Assembly (NCBI RefSeq): GCF_001475935.1
Contig: NZ_LDQA01000009.1
Coordinates: 86,904 to 150,903 of the forward strand
DNA length: 64,000 bases
Direction: 5' to 3'
Source of the DNA: Aureimonas ureilytica
Lineage (GTDB): Bacteria; Pseudomonadota; Alphaproteobacteria; Rhizobiales; Rhizobiaceae
The notes beneath the pieces were generated by a model. It saw nothing but the letters and a program-made list of their open reading frames with translations. It did not search any database and had not been told where the DNA came from. Below are positions 35,718-45,827 of the stretch, piece by piece (the stretch's first letter is position 1; each line of letters starts with the position of its first letter). The translations under genes were made by a program, and so were the position numbers.

Positions 35718-37593
35718 CGTCAGGCTCCGCGATCAGGAGTGTGTCGGCCAGGATGGCGATCACGCAGGTCGCGCACATCGTACCTTGCGAGAGTGACTCG
35801 AAGGCGTTCTTGTGGTTGGTGTAGACGCATTCCGCGCCTTCCAGCGCGCCTTGGTGGAACGCACCTTCCACATCCCAGGCTTCGTCGGCCAGATTGACCA
35901 CGAGATGCCAGAAGCGGCCGGGTTGCAGCTCCCAGGCGACCACGAAGCCTAGCCCTTCCACCATCGCCATGCCCGTGCCGCCCTGCACCTTGTCCAGGAG
36001 CGGAACCAGCGTCTTGGCGCGGATGCCGAGCAGCTTGCGCGTCACCTGAAGGCGGCGCTTGTGGATGGGCTGGGCAAGGCGCGTCCAGTCGAGGCGCGAG
36101 ACCTCGAAGGTGCGCTCGTCATTGGGGTCGGGGAAGATGTCGGCCGCTTCCGGGTCTTCGAAAGCGGCGAAGCTCTTGAACTCCTTCTTGCGCCCCTTGG
36201 ACACGGCATTGGCGAGTTCGCCGTCGAAATCGGTGAAGAAGCAGAAGGAGTTGGTGTCGCCGAACTCGTCGCCCTGGAACATCAGCGGGATCTGCGGCGA
36301 GAGCAGAAGAATGGCCTGAAGGCAGTCATAGACACGGCCCGAGGTCAGCGAGCGCATCCGGTCGCCGAAGGCGCGGTTGCCGATCTGGTCGTGGTTCTGG
36401 AGGAAGTTGACGAAGGCGGTGGGCGGCAGTTCGGAAGAGTCGGTGCCCACGCGCCGCTCGCGATGCTCGGACTCCTGCCCCTGGAACACGAAGCCGGTGG
36501 CGAGCGCGGTCGCCATCTGCTCGGCCGAGTTCGGGTCGTAGTCCCGATAATAGCCCTCCTGATCGTTGGTCGCGATCACGTGGGCCGTGTGATGGAAATC
36601 GTCGTTCCACTCACCCGAGACGAGCGGCACCGAGCCGTCCTCGCCGCGCTCGATATGCCATTTGATGTTGCGATCGTCCTCGGTGGTGATGTGGACGTGG
36701 CGATCCGTGACCGTCTCGCGCACGCGCATCGCCAGTTCCTTGACGAAGGGCGTGTCGGTCGTGTCCTTGATAGAATCGATCGCGTCGAGCCGCAGCCCGT
36801 CGATCTGGAACTCCCTCAGCCAATAGAGCGCGTTCTCGATCATGAAGTCGCGCACCGGCGCTTCGTCATAGGCGATGGCCGCGCCCCAAGGCGTCGAGAT
36901 TTCCTGATGGAAGAACTCCGGCAGGTATTCCGGGAGATAGTTCCCGTCCGGGCCGAAGTGATTGTAGACGACGTCGAGGAAGACCATGATCCCGCGCTCA
37001 TGCGCGGCGTCCACGAGCTTCTTGAGCCCTTCCGGGCCGCCATAGGCCTGATGCGGCGCATACAGAAGAACGCCGTCATAGCCCCAGCCGCGCTGGCCGC
37101 CGAACTGGGCGACGGGCAAAAGCTCGATCGCGGTGATGCCGGTCTCGCGCAGGTGCTCCAGCTTGGGAATGATGGCCTCGAACGTGCCTTCGGGCGTGAA
37201 TGTGCCGACATGCAGCTCGTAGAAGACGCATTCCTGCCAGGGGCGGCCCTTCCAGTCGCCGGTGCGCCATTCATGCGCCTTGGGATCGACGAGGCGCGAA
37301 AGCCAATGGACGTCGCCCCCCTGGGCGCGGGCTGCCGGGTCGGGCCGCACCTTGCCGCCGTCGAATCGGAAGCCGTAGCCATCCCCCGGCTGCACCGTGT
37401 CGGTCACGAGTTCCCACCAGCCGCCCTCGCCGCGCGCCATGGGCTCGAAGCTTTCGCACTGGAAGTCGTCGGACTCGGCGCTGGCGACCTCGACGCTTTT
37501 CGCGCTGGGCGCCCAGATGCGGAAGCGCGCCTTGCCGTCCTCGTAATGTGCGCCCCAACTCAGGTCGAAAGAAAAAGTCGTGCCAGCGTCCAT
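35710..37593 (-). CDS. treZ: malto-oligosyltrehalose trehalohydrolase
   Basis: 627 residues from ATG 37593 (GGAG upstream; an upstream in-frame ATG at 37617 is not needed). An N-terminal E-set/CBM48-like domain (FSFDLSWGAHYEDGKARFRIWAP) precedes the GH13 barrel. Motifs: DVVYNHFGPDGNYL, the nucleophile in DGLRLDAIDSIKDTTDTPF, acid/base region HVHITTEDDRNIKW, and NFLQNHDQIGNRAFGDR. It cleaves trehalose from the maltooligosyl-trehalose made by TreY. First gene of the operon; the 161-nt gap to the metallopeptidase gene upstream on the same strand may contain its promoter. Confidence 0.95.
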   Translation of the reverse strand: MDAGTTFSFDLSWGAHYEDGKARFRIWAPSAKSVEVASAESDDFQCESFEPMARGEGGWWELVTDTVQPGDGYGFRFDGGKVRPDPAARAQGGDVHWLSRLVDPKAHEWRTGDWKGRPWQECVFYELHVGTFTPEGTFEAIIPKLEHLRETGITAIELLPVAQFGGQRGWGYDGVLLYAPHQAYGGPEGLKKLVDAAHERGIMVFLDVVYNHFGPDGNYLPEYLPEFFHQEISTPWGAAIAYDEAPVRDFMIENALYWLREFQIDGLRLDAIDSIKDTTDTPFVKELAMRVRETVTDRHVHITTEDDRNIKWHIERGEDGSVPLVSGEWNDDFHHTAHVIATNDQEGYYRDYDPNSAEQMATALATGFVFQGQESEHRERRVGTDSSELPPTAFVNFLQNHDQIGNRAFGDRMRSLTSGRVYDCLQAILLLSPQIPLMFQGDEFGDTNSFCFFTDFDGELANAVSKGRKKEFKSFAAFEDPEAADIFPDPNDERTFEVSRLDWTRLAQPIHKRRLQVTRKLLGIRAKTLVPLLDKVQGGTGMAMVEGLGFVVAWELQPGRFWHLVVNLADEAWDVEGAFHQGALEGAECVYTNHKNAFESLSQGTMCATCVIAILADTLLIAEPDDE

Positions 37594-37754
37594 GAGGGCT
37601 CCGCCATTTCGCAACATGTCATGAGATGCGGCCCGTCTCGCAGATGCGAGGGGCCGCGGATCGCGCCTGACCTAACTGGGGCGCACGGGGACAAGGGCAG
37701 GACCGAGGCGAGGAATTTTTCCGGTCGCCCCAGCCCTTTCCCGTCGGGACCGGA

Positions 37755-38942
37755 TCAGCCGGCCGCAGCGAGGGCCTGCGGCTCGGGCGCGGCCTGCGGC
37801 TCGTTGGCGGCGTTGGACTGGCGACCCATGGCCTCGGCCGCCTCCGACAGACCCTTCGTCTCCCCCGCCGAGCTGTTTTGTCCGACGCGCCCATGCACGA
37901 GATCATGGATGAAGCCGAGCTTGCCGACGACGGTCGGCGACAGGACGAAGGGGTAGAGGTCCGGCAAGCCCATGGCGCGGTTCATGGAGTTCAGCGCCTG
38001 GCTGAGCGCCAGCCAGGCGTCGGCGATCTCCTCCATGGTCGTGCTCGGATCGTAGACCTTCACGTTGAGGTCCGTCGTCAGAATGCCGTCGCGGTCGAGC
38101 CGTGGCTGGATGGCGATGCCGTAGGAGCCGCCGACCTCCAGCGTGTCGATGATGTGGAGATAGTGCGCCCAGGTTTCCGCGAAGTCCTCCCAGGCGTGGG
38201 AGCCGGCATAGGCCGAGACGTACTCGTCCTGCCAGTTGAGCTTCGGCCCGTTGTTGTAGTGGTTCTGGAGCGCCTGCCCGTAATCCTCGCGGTCGTCGCC
38301 GAACACGGCGCGGCACGCGTCCAGAAGATTCCCGTCGCGCACGAGAATGTCCCAGTACCAATGGCCAACTTCGTGGCGGAAATGGCCGAGCAGGGTACGG
38401 TAGGGCTCGCCCATGGCGGTGCGGCGCTGCTCGCGCTCGGCATCGTCGGCCTCGGCCAGCGCCACCGTGATGATGCCCTCGTCATGCCCGGTCATCACCT
38501 TCTGTCCCGTCGCCGGATCGTCGGCCAGGAACTTGAAGCCGAGACCCTCGGGATGCTCGTCGCGGGTATAGAGCGGCAGGTTCAGGCGCAGTAGGGTATA
38601 GAAGAGGCGGTGCTTGGCCGCTTCCATCTTGGCCCAGAGCGCCTGATTGTCGGGGTTCGAGAGATCGGGGACCATGAGATTGTGCCGGTCGGCCACGCAC
38701 ATCCGCTCGCCGGAGTCGGCCGGCACGAGCCAGTTGCAGACGCCGTATTGGTAATTGTCGCAGTAGCGCCAGTGCGAGCCGTCGCTGCCGCGACCGACCG
38801 AAAGCCAGCCGTCATCGGCCGCTTCCAGCGCCAGGACGCGGTTGGAGCGTGGCTCGTAGCCGAGCGCATGACCGCAGCGCTCGCAAACCACATTGTTGAA
38901 GAAGACGACCTGATCGCAGGACGGGCAAGAAAAGAGCTTCAT
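37755..38942 (-). CDS. zinc-ribbon domain putative metallopeptidase (Peptidase_Mx type)
   Basis: 395 residues from ATG 38942. The N terminus is a zinc ribbon (MKLFSCPSCDQ ... CERCGHALGY) followed by a Peptidase_Mx-like domain whose active site reads HFRHEVGHWYWD, an HExxH variant (HEVGH) with ENF-like downstream residues in WEDFAETWAHYLHI. The C-terminal ~50 residues are low-complexity (Ala/Glu/Pro). It lies back to back, 194 nt apart, with the transglutaminase/DUF2126 gene. Comparative work on ATP-grasp amidoligase clusters, as I recall it, places this family beside alpha-E and transglutaminase genes. Cytoplasmic, no signal peptide. Its substrate is unknown. Confidence 0.85.
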   Translation of the reverse strand: MKLFSCPSCDQVVFFNNVVCERCGHALGYEPRSNRVLALEAADDGWLSVGRGSDGSHWRYCDNYQYGVCNWLVPADSGERMCVADRHNLMVPDLSNPDNQALWAKMEAAKHRLFYTLLRLNLPLYTRDEHPEGLGFKFLADDPATGQKVMTGHDEGIITVALAEADDAEREQRRTAMGEPYRTLLGHFRHEVGHWYWDILVRDGNLLDACRAVFGDDREDYGQALQNHYNNGPKLNWQDEYVSAYAGSHAWEDFAETWAHYLHIIDTLEVGGSYGIAIQPRLDRDGILTTDLNVKVYDPSTTMEEIADAWLALSQALNSMNRAMGLPDLYPFVLSPTVVGKLGFIHDLVHGRVGQNSSAGETKGLSEAAEAMGRQSNAANEPQAAPEPQALAAAG

Positions 38943-39136
38943 GAGGAGCGTTCCTGGGCGGCCGGGAGGGGCGCGGATTCGCCGGCTCAACTCCAGTGTG
39001 TGACTCCGGTTCCGCAGCGCACCCGATTTCGAACACAATTTCCATCAAACGCCGCGCTTTGTGCGCCGCGAAGGTTTCCAGCAGGCCCCGGGAATGCCTA
39101 TGCTGGCGCGTCGACCGTTCATGCGTAAGGGATCAG

Positions 39137-42100
39137 ATGCCAATCCTCGCCGCCCTCCGCCATCTGACGCATTACCGCTATGATCGCCCGGTCACTCTGG
39201 GTCCTCAGAGTATCCGGCTGCGCCCCGCACCCCATTCACGCACGCGCACCCCGGCCTATGCGCTGCGCATCGAACCCGCGAACCATTTCGTCAACTGGCA
39301 GCAGGACCCGTTCGGCAACTGGCTGGCGCGCGTCGTCTTCCCCGAAAAGGTGCGCGAGTTCCGCATCGAGGTCGATCTCCTCGCCGACATGACGGTCTAC
39401 AATCCGTTCGACTTCTTCATCGAGCCCTGGGCGGAGGAATTCCCCTTTGCCTATGGCGACGATCTTGCCGTCGATCTGAAGCCCTATCTGGCGCTCGAAC
39501 CGGCCGGACCGAAGCTCCAGAGCTTCCTCGAAACGGTGGATCGCACGCCGCGCCGCACGGTGGATTTCCTGGTCGATCTGAACCGCTTGGTCGAGCAGCG
39601 CGTCGATTATCTCATCCGCATGGAGCCGGGCGTGCAGACGCCCGAGGAAACGCTGGAAAAGGCGTCGGGCTCCTGCCGCGATTCCTCCTGGCTGCTCGTC
39701 AACACGCTGCGCCATCTCGGCCTCGCCGCGCGCTTCGTGTCAGGCTACCTGATCCAGTTGAAACCCGATCGCGTGGCCATCGACGGGCCGGCCGGCACGG
39801 CGGTCGACTTCTGCGATCTTCATGCCTGGGTCGAGGTCTATGTGCCGGGCGCGGGCTGGATCGGCTTCGACCCGACCTCGGGCCTGATGACCGGCGAAAG
39901 CCACGTGCCGCTCGCGGCAACGCCCCATTATCGTTCCGCCGCGCCGATCGCCGGCGGGGTGGATTTCGCAGAAACCGAGTTCGACTTCGCCATGGAGGTG
40001 ACGCGCGTTTCCGAAGCGCCGCGCGTGTCCAAGCCCTTCTCGGACGAAAGCTGGGAGGCGCTGGACGCTTTGGGCCTGAAAGTCGATGCCGACCTTCAGG
40101 CGATGGACGTACGCCTCACTATGGGCGGCGAGCCGACCTTCGTCTCGATCGACGATTTCGAAGGCGCGGAGTGGAACGCCGACGCGACCGGCCCCCGTAA
40201 GCGGGGTCTGGCCGACGGGCTCCTGCGCCGGCTCCAGACGCGCTTTGCGCAAGGCGGATTTCTGCATCACGGCCAGGGTAAGTGGTATCCCGGCGAATCC
40301 CTGCCGCGCTGGACCTACTCTCTGTATTGGCGCAAGGACGGGCAGCCGATCTGGCGCAACCCCGCCCTTTTCGCGCCGGAAGAGGGGGCGCCGCCGGCCG
40401 TGGCCGACGATGCCCGCGCGCTGCTGGAGGGCGTCGCCGCGCGGCTGGGTGTCGAGCCCGGCAACGCTTTGCCCGCTTATGAAGACCCGTCCTACTGGCT
40501 GGTGCGCGAGGCGCAGCTGCCCGAGAACGTCTCGCCGGACAATTCCAAGCTCGAAAACCCGGAAGAGCGCGCGCGCCTTGCCCGCGTTTTCGACCGGGGG
40601 CTGAACAATCCGGTCGGCTATGTCATGCCGGTTCAGGCATGGCAGGCGCTGCCCGCGCGCTGGATGTCGGAGCGCTGGTCGACCCGGCGCGGCAAGCTCT
40701 TCCTCGTGCCGGGCGATTCCGCGCTCGGCTATCGCCTGCCGCTGGCCTCCCTCCCCTATCTCTCGCCCGCGCGCTATCCCTACACGCATCCGGCCGACCC
40801 GATGCAGCCCCTGCCCGAACTGCCCGAGCGCGAAATCCTGGGGCAGGTGCAGAAGCGCATTTCGCAGGCCGACCCCGCCCCCGCCTGGACGCCCCCCGAG
40901 CCCGGCCCGGAGGCCGAGATCGGGGGCTATGTGCGCACCGCGCTCGCCATCGAGCCGCGCGACGGCATTCTGCATGTGTTCATGCCACCGCTGGAATCGG
41001 CCGAGGCCTATCTCGATCTTCTCGCCGCCGTGGAAGACGAGGCGGAGGCGCTCGGCCTTTTCGTGCGCATCGAGGGCTACGCCCCGCCCTTCGACCCGCG
41101 CTTGAACGTCATGCGCGTCGCGCCGGACCCCGGCGTGATCGAAGTGAACGTGCATCCCGCCGCCTCCTGGGGCGAGGCCGTCGCGATCACGCAAGGCGTC
41201 TACGAGGACGCGCGCCAGTCTCGGCTCGGCACCGACAAGTTCATGGTGGACGGGCGCCATGCCGGCACGGGCGGTGGCAACCATGTGGTGATCGGCGGGG
41301 CGACGCCGCTCGACAGTCCCTTCCTGCGCCGGCCCGATCTTCTGAAATCGCTGGTTCTCTACTGGCAGCGCCATCCCTCGCTGTCCTACCTCTTCTCAGG
41401 CCTCTTCGTCGGACCGACCAGCCAGGCCCCGCGCATCGACGAGGCGCGCCATGACGGGCTCTACGAGCTGGAAATCGCGATGGCGCAGGTGCCCTCGCCC
41501 GGCGAAGGTCTGGCCCCGCCGCCCTGGCTGGTGGATCGCCTGTTCCGCAACCTCCTCGTGGACGTGACGGGCAACACGCATCGCTCGGAAATCTGCATCG
41601 ACAAGCTGTATTCGCCCGATGGGCCGACGGGCCGCCTCGGCCTCGTGGAGTTCCGCGGCTTCGAGATGCCGCCAGACGCGCGCATGAGCTTGGCCCAGCA
41701 GCTTCTGATCCGCGCGCTGATCGCCAAGTTCTGGCGCGAGCCGCAGTCGGGGCGCTTTGCCCGCTGGGGCACGCAGCTTCACGACCGCTTCATGCTGCCG
41801 GCCCTGATCTGGGAGGATTTCCTCGCGGTTCTCGCCGATCTCGACCGCTCGGGCTATCCGGTCCGGCCGGAATGGTTCGAGGCGCAGTGGGAGTTCCGCT
41901 TCCCCTTCTGCGGCGAGGTCCGCCACGAGGGCGTGCGGCTGGAACTGCGTCAGGCGCTGGAGCCTTGGCATGTCATGGGCGAAACGGGCGCCATCGGCGG
42001 CACGGTGCGCTTCGTGGATTCCTCGGTGGAGCGGCTTCAGGTCCAGGTCGAGGGCTACGACCCCGCGCGCCATATCGTCACCTGCAACGGGCGGCCGGTG

Positions 42101-42454
42101 CCGCTCGGGCCGACGCAGACGGTCGGCCAGTTCGTCGGCGGCGTGCGCTTCAAGGCGTGGCAGCCGGCGTCCGGCCTGCACCCGACCATCCCCGTCCATG
42201 CGCCTCTGACCTTCGATATCTACGATCGCTGGTCGGGCCGCTCGCTCGGCGGCTGCGTCTATCATGTCGCCCATCCCGGCGGGCGCTCCTACGACACGTT
42301 CCCCATCAACGCCAACGAGGCGGAGTCGCGCCGCCTCGCGCGGTTCGAAGCCATTGGCCACACGCCGGGGGCCTTCCAGCCGCCTCAGGAAATCCCCGAT
42401 CCGAGCTTCCCCCACACGCTCGATCTCAGACGACCGGCCTTCCTTGCTGTCTGA
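39137..42454 (+). CDS. transglutaminase-like / DUF2126 large protein
   Basis: 1105 residues from ATG 39137, behind AAGGGA. Residues 1-100 are a bacterial transglutaminase N-terminal domain ([20 protein letters not shown]). The papain-like core has a full triad: C180 in [12 protein letters not shown]229 in DLHAWVEVY and D245 in [10 protein letters not shown]. From ~residue 340 to the end is DUF2126, with conserved blocks such as [46 protein letters not shown] and [11 protein letters not shown]; the acidic/basic pattern of the last two hints at an ATP-dependent amidoligase-like site, which is inference. It is co-directional and overlapping with the ATP-grasp/alpha-E gene. No signal peptide. Biochemical function is not established for the family. 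Confidence 0.9.
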   Translation: MPILAALRHLTHYRYDRPVTLGPQSIRLRPAPHSRTRTPAYALRIEPANHFVNWQQDPFGNWLARVVFPEKVREFRIEVDLLADMTVYNPFDFFIEPWAEEFPFAYGDDLAVDLKPYLALEPAGPKLQSFLETVDRTPRRTVDFLVDLNRLVEQRVDYLIRMEPGVQTPEETLEKASGSCRDSSWLLVNTLRHLGLAARFVSGYLIQLKPDRVAIDGPAGTAVDFCDLHAWVEVYVPGAGWIGFDPTSGLMTGESHVPLAATPHYRSAAPIAGGVDFAETEFDFAMEVTRVSEAPRVSKPFSDESWEALDALGLKVDADLQAMDVRLTMGGEPTFVSIDDFEGAEWNADATGPRKRGLADGLLRRLQTRFAQGGFLHHGQGKWYPGESLPRWTYSLYWRKDGQPIWRNPALFAPEEGAPPAVADDARALLEGVAARLGVEPGNALPAYEDPSYWLVREAQLPENVSPDNSKLENPEERARLARVFDRGLNNPVGYVMPVQAWQALPARWMSERWSTRRGKLFLVPGDSALGYRLPLASLPYLSPARYPYTHPADPMQPLPELPEREILGQVQKRISQADPAPAWTPPEPGPEAEIGGYVRTALAIEPRDGILHVFMPPLESAEAYLDLLAAVEDEAEALGLFVRIEGYAPPFDPRLNVMRVAPDPGVIEVNVHPAASWGEAVAITQGVYEDARQSRLGTDKFMVDGRHAGTGGGNHVVIGGATPLDSPFLRRPDLLKSLVLYWQRHPSLSYLFSGLFVGPTSQAPRIDEARHDGLYELEIAMAQVPSPGEGLAPPPWLVDRLFRNLLVDVTGNTHRSEICIDKLYSPDGPTGRLGLVEFRGFEMPPDARMSLAQQLLIRALIAKFWREPQSGRFARWGTQLHDRFMLPALIWEDFLAVLADLDRSGYPVRPEWFEAQWEFRFPFCGEVRHEGVRLELRQALEPWHVMGETGAIGGTVRFVDSSVERLQVQVEGYDPARHIVTCNGRPVPLGPTQTVGQFVGGVRFKAWQPASGLHPTIPVHAPLTFDIYDRWSGRSLGGCVYHVAHPGGRSYDTFPINANEAESRRLARFEAIGHTPGAFQPPQEIPDPSFPHTLDLRRPAFLAV

Positions 42455-44816
42455 CCTTGCCAAGCCCAAGCCGGCCAGCGTTCTGCGCCGCTACGACGAA
42501 ATGCGCGCGGAGGACGGCTCGGTGCGCCCGCATTACCGCGCCCTCCTGAACGCGCTCGACGGTCTGAGCGAGGCCGAGCGCGAGGGGCGCTTTCGCACCG
42601 CGCGCCAATATCTGAGCGAGGCCGGCGTCTTCTATCGCGTCGGCGCGGAAAGCCGCGAGCGCTTGTGGCCGATCGCCTTTCCGCCCGTCGTGATCGAGGC
42701 GGAGGAATGGCGGCGTCTGGAAGCGGGCCTGCGCCAGCGCGCGCTCTATCTCGAAACGCTCCTAGCCGATCTCTACGGCGAGCGGCGCATGGTGCGCGAG
42801 GGCCATCTGCCGGGCGTTTTGCTGGCCAGCAATCCCGAGTTTCTCCGTCCGCTGGCCGATCAGGGCCGCGCCGGTCGGCCGCTGATCCGCTTCATCGCCA
42901 TCGATCTCGGCCGCGCGCCCAACGGGCGATGGCATGTGATCAAGGATCGCACGCAGGCTCCTTCGGGCTCGGGCTTCGCGCTGGAAAACCGCGTCGCCAC
43001 CTCCCGCGCCTTTCCCGATCTGGCGCGCGCGCTGCATGTGCGCCGCCTCGCCGGCTTCTTCGGGCGCTTTCGCGAAACGTTGAACGATCTCAACGGCACG
43101 GAAGGCGCGCGGGTCGGCCTCCTGACGCCCGGTCCCCTCAACGAGACCTATTTCGAGCATTCCTACCTCGCCCGCTATCTCGGCTTTCACCTTCTGGAAG
43201 GCGGCGATCTCGTGGTGCGCGGCGACGAGGCCAAGATCCGCACCGTCGATGGGCTTCGCTCCGTGCGCGTTCTCTGGCGCCGCCTCGACGCAGACTATGC
43301 CGATCCCCTGGAGCTTCACGCCCAGTCGCGCATCGGCACGCCCGGCCTGGTCCGCGCCATCCGCGCGGGCAAGCTGGACCTAGTCAACGCGCTCGGCTCC
43401 GGCCTTCTGGAAACGCCGGCCTTCGCGCCCTTCGAAAACGCCATGGCCGAGGCGCTGATCGGCGAGCGGCTGCAGCTTCCCTCCGTCGAAACGCGCTGGC
43501 TGGGCGATCCCCTGTGGAAGGATTTCGCTCAGGACCTGCCCTCCGGCTGGCGGCTGGCCGAAGCCCTGCCCGCGCCTTCCGGCCCGCACAAGTCGCTTGA
43601 TGAGTCTACGCTAGTTGAGCGCGCTCGCGGCGGCGATGCCGATATCGTGGCGACGCGCTCACTGCCGCTGTCCACCGCGCCCGTGTTCGGCGACGCGGGG
43701 CTGGAAAGCCGGCCGATCACCCTGCGTGTCTTTCTGGCGCGCGGCGAGGACGGGTGGGACGTCATGCCCGGTGGCTTCGCACGCGCCGCGCACGAGGAAG
43801 ACGGCAGCGCGCTGGCGATCGCGTCGGGCGGTCGCTCGCTCGATGTCTGGGTGGCGGGCGACCCGGACGAGCGGCCCGTGACGCTGCTCGGCGCGCGGGG
43901 CGAGAGCTATCAGCGCCGCCTGCCGGGCTCGCTTCCCGCCCGCGCGGCCGACAATCTCTTCTGGCTCGGCCGCTATGTCGAACGTCTGGAGGTCGCGTTT
44001 CGCCATTGGCGCGCGGCGATCGCGCGTGCGGAGGCCGGCGAAGACCCGGCGCCCGTGGATGAGGCGCGCATCTCGCTCCTGCGGATTTCGGGCGTCGGCT
44101 TCGGCGGCGCCGATCCGATCCATGGCTTGAGAGACCATGCCGACAGCGCCTTCCAACTGGCCTCGCGCATTCGCGACCGCTTCTCGCCCGACGCCTGGCG
44201 CGCTTTGGCCGAGATCGCCGATCTGACGGGCGAGGCGCTGCGCCAGCCCTCGGACGAGCGCGACGACACGCTCCTGGCCGGGCGGGTGCTGACGCGGCTC
44301 GCCGGCTTTGCCGGCCTCGTTCACGAAAACATGTACCAGTTCATCGGCTGGCGCTTCCTCGAATGCGGTCGGCGGCTGGAGCGCCTGTCGCAGACGGCGG
44401 GGGCGGCGAGCGCCTTTCTGGCGGCGGGTGGCGACGGCGTGTTCGAGGCGCTTCTGGAATTCACCGATAGCCGCATGACCTATCGCCGGCGCTTCTCGGT
44501 GGAGCTCGGGCCGGACACGGTGCTGGACCTCGCCCTGCTCGACCCGCTCAACCCGCGCTCGCTGACCTTTCAGGCGCGCACGCTCGAAACCGTGATGGCC
44601 GACCTGCCGGGCAATCACGCAGGCGAAAGCCTCGACCCCGCCTCGCGCCGGCTGGCGCGACTGCTCGTGCGCCTGCGCACCGCCGAGCCGCGCGAGGTCA
44701 CGCCCGCCTTTCTGAGCCGCGTCGCGCGGGACGGTTTCGAGATTTCCGACCTTCTCTCGCAGCGCTACTTCGCCTTGGCGCCGCGCGGCGCGGTCGAGCG
44801 TCAGGACACGGAATAG
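42444..44816 (+). CDS. circularly permuted ATP-grasp / alpha-E fusion protein
   Basis: About 790 residues. Residues ~1-470 are a circularly permuted type 2 ATP-grasp domain (old DUF404/DUF407): [72 protein letters not shown]. Residues ~490-790 are the helical alpha-E domain (old DUF403), beginning [20 protein letters not shown]. In many genomes these are two genes; here they are one polypeptide. The start is probably TTG 42444, inside the end of the DUF2126 gene (11-nt overlap); the next ATG, 42501, would cut into the conserved YDEM block. ATP-grasp enzymes ligate a carboxylate to an amine, so a peptide or amide product is expected; alpha-E is of unknown function. Confidence 0.88.
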   Translation: MLSDLAKPKPASVLRRYDEMRAEDGSVRPHYRALLNALDGLSEAEREGRFRTARQYLSEAGVFYRVGAESRERLWPIAFPPVVIEAEEWRRLEAGLRQRALYLETLLADLYGERRMVREGHLPGVLLASNPEFLRPLADQGRAGRPLIRFIAIDLGRAPNGRWHVIKDRTQAPSGSGFALENRVATSRAFPDLARALHVRRLAGFFGRFRETLNDLNGTEGARVGLLTPGPLNETYFEHSYLARYLGFHLLEGGDLVVRGDEAKIRTVDGLRSVRVLWRRLDADYADPLELHAQSRIGTPGLVRAIRAGKLDLVNALGSGLLETPAFAPFENAMAEALIGERLQLPSVETRWLGDPLWKDFAQDLPSGWRLAEALPAPSGPHKSLDESTLVERARGGDADIVATRSLPLSTAPVFGDAGLESRPITLRVFLARGEDGWDVMPGGFARAAHEEDGSALAIASGGRSLDVWVAGDPDERPVTLLGARGESYQRRLPGSLPARAADNLFWLGRYVERLEVAFRHWRAAIARAEAGEDPAPVDEARISLLRISGVGFGGADPIHGLRDHADSAFQLASRIRDRFSPDAWRALAEIADLTGEALRQPSDERDDTLLAGRVLTRLAGFAGLVHENMYQFIGWRFLECGRRLERLSQTAGAASAFLAAGGDGVFEALLEFTDSRMTYRRRFSVELGPDTVLDLALLDPLNPRSLTFQARTLETVMADLPGNHAGESLDPASRRLARLLVRLRTAEPREVTPAFLSRVARDGFEISDLLSQRYFALAPRGAVERQDTE

Positions 44817-44823
44817 ACCGGGC

Positions 44824-45717
44824 ATGAGCCGCTACGACATCCGCCTTTCGATCGGCTACACCTATCCCGGCTTCGTCCGCGACGCCCGGCATATCCTGCG
44901 CATCGCGCCGCTGAAAGCGAGCGGGCAGCGTGTCGAGCGCTTCACGCTCGACATCAAGCCGACCCCGCGCGAAACGGCATCCGAGCGCGATTTTTTCGGC
45001 AATCGGACCGATCATGTCCTGATCGACGAACCGCACGAGACACTCTCGGTCGAAATGCGCGCGCGGGTTCGTGTCGATCGCCCGCTTCCGGCGCTGGGCC
45101 AAACCCTGCATGTCGAGACGATCCGCGCCCTGGCCCGGGCCTCGCGCGACAGCGAGGGTGAAAGCCCGCTGCACTTTCTGGGCGCGGGCCGGCTCGTCGC
45201 TCCCTCGCCGGCGGTCGCCGCCTACTGCGCCGAAGGGCTGGAGCCCGATCAGCCGATCGGCGAGGCCATGCTGGCGCTGGCGCGGCGCATTCGGAGCGAG
45301 TTTCGCTTCGAGGCGGGTGTCACCACGATTTCCACGGGCGTCGAGGAAACCCTCACCGCCCGGCGCGGCGTCTGCCAGGATTTCTCGCATCTGATGATCG
45401 CGGGCCTGCGTGGGCTCGGCCTTCCGGCGGCCTATGCCAGCGGCTTCCTGCGCACCGAGCCGCCGCCAGGCCAGCCGCGCCTCGAAGGGGCGGACGCCAT
45501 GCACGCCTGGGTAGAGGTCTGGGCCGGGCCGCAAATGGGCTGGATCGGCTTCGATCCGACCAATGGGTGTTTTGCGGGCGAGGATCACGTGCTCGTGGCG
45601 CGCGGGCGCGACTATTCCGATGTCGCGCCGATCGACGGCGTGTTGATCACGTCCGGGCCGCAGCGCCACCATCATGCGGTGGACATGATCCCGATCGGTG
45701 AAGCGGTACGAAACTAG
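44824..45717 (+). CDS. transglutaminase-like cysteine protease family protein
   Basis: 297 residues starting 7 nt after the ATP-grasp/alpha-E stop. An N-terminal beta-sandwich (YDIRLSIGYTYPGFVRDARHILRIAP) leads to the core with the triad C184 (RRGVCQDFSHLM), H227 (AMHAWVEVW) and D244 (WIGFDPTNGC). This is the COG1305 type that recurrently accompanies alpha-E/ATP-grasp genes. It may hydrolyse or form isopeptide bonds in the product of the ligase. Distinct from the fused transglutaminase in the first gene: the two cores share only the motif residues. Confidence 0.92.
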   Translation: MSRYDIRLSIGYTYPGFVRDARHILRIAPLKASGQRVERFTLDIKPTPRETASERDFFGNRTDHVLIDEPHETLSVEMRARVRVDRPLPALGQTLHVETIRALARASRDSEGESPLHFLGAGRLVAPSPAVAAYCAEGLEPDQPIGEAMLALARRIRSEFRFEAGVTTISTGVEETLTARRGVCQDFSHLMIAGLRGLGLPAAYASGFLRTEPPPGQPRLEGADAMHAWVEVWAGPQMGWIGFDPTNGCFAGEDHVLVARGRDYSDVAPIDGVLITSGPQRHHHAVDMIPIGEAVRN

Positions 45718-45827
45718 GCCATTCGCCGAATTTTCCAGACCCAGCCACACATCTCGTTTAAATCTTCTGATTCTTGTAAGGTATCCTTTCCAGGCAGACG
45801 CCTAATCTCAGGCACCGAAGGAGAGAT

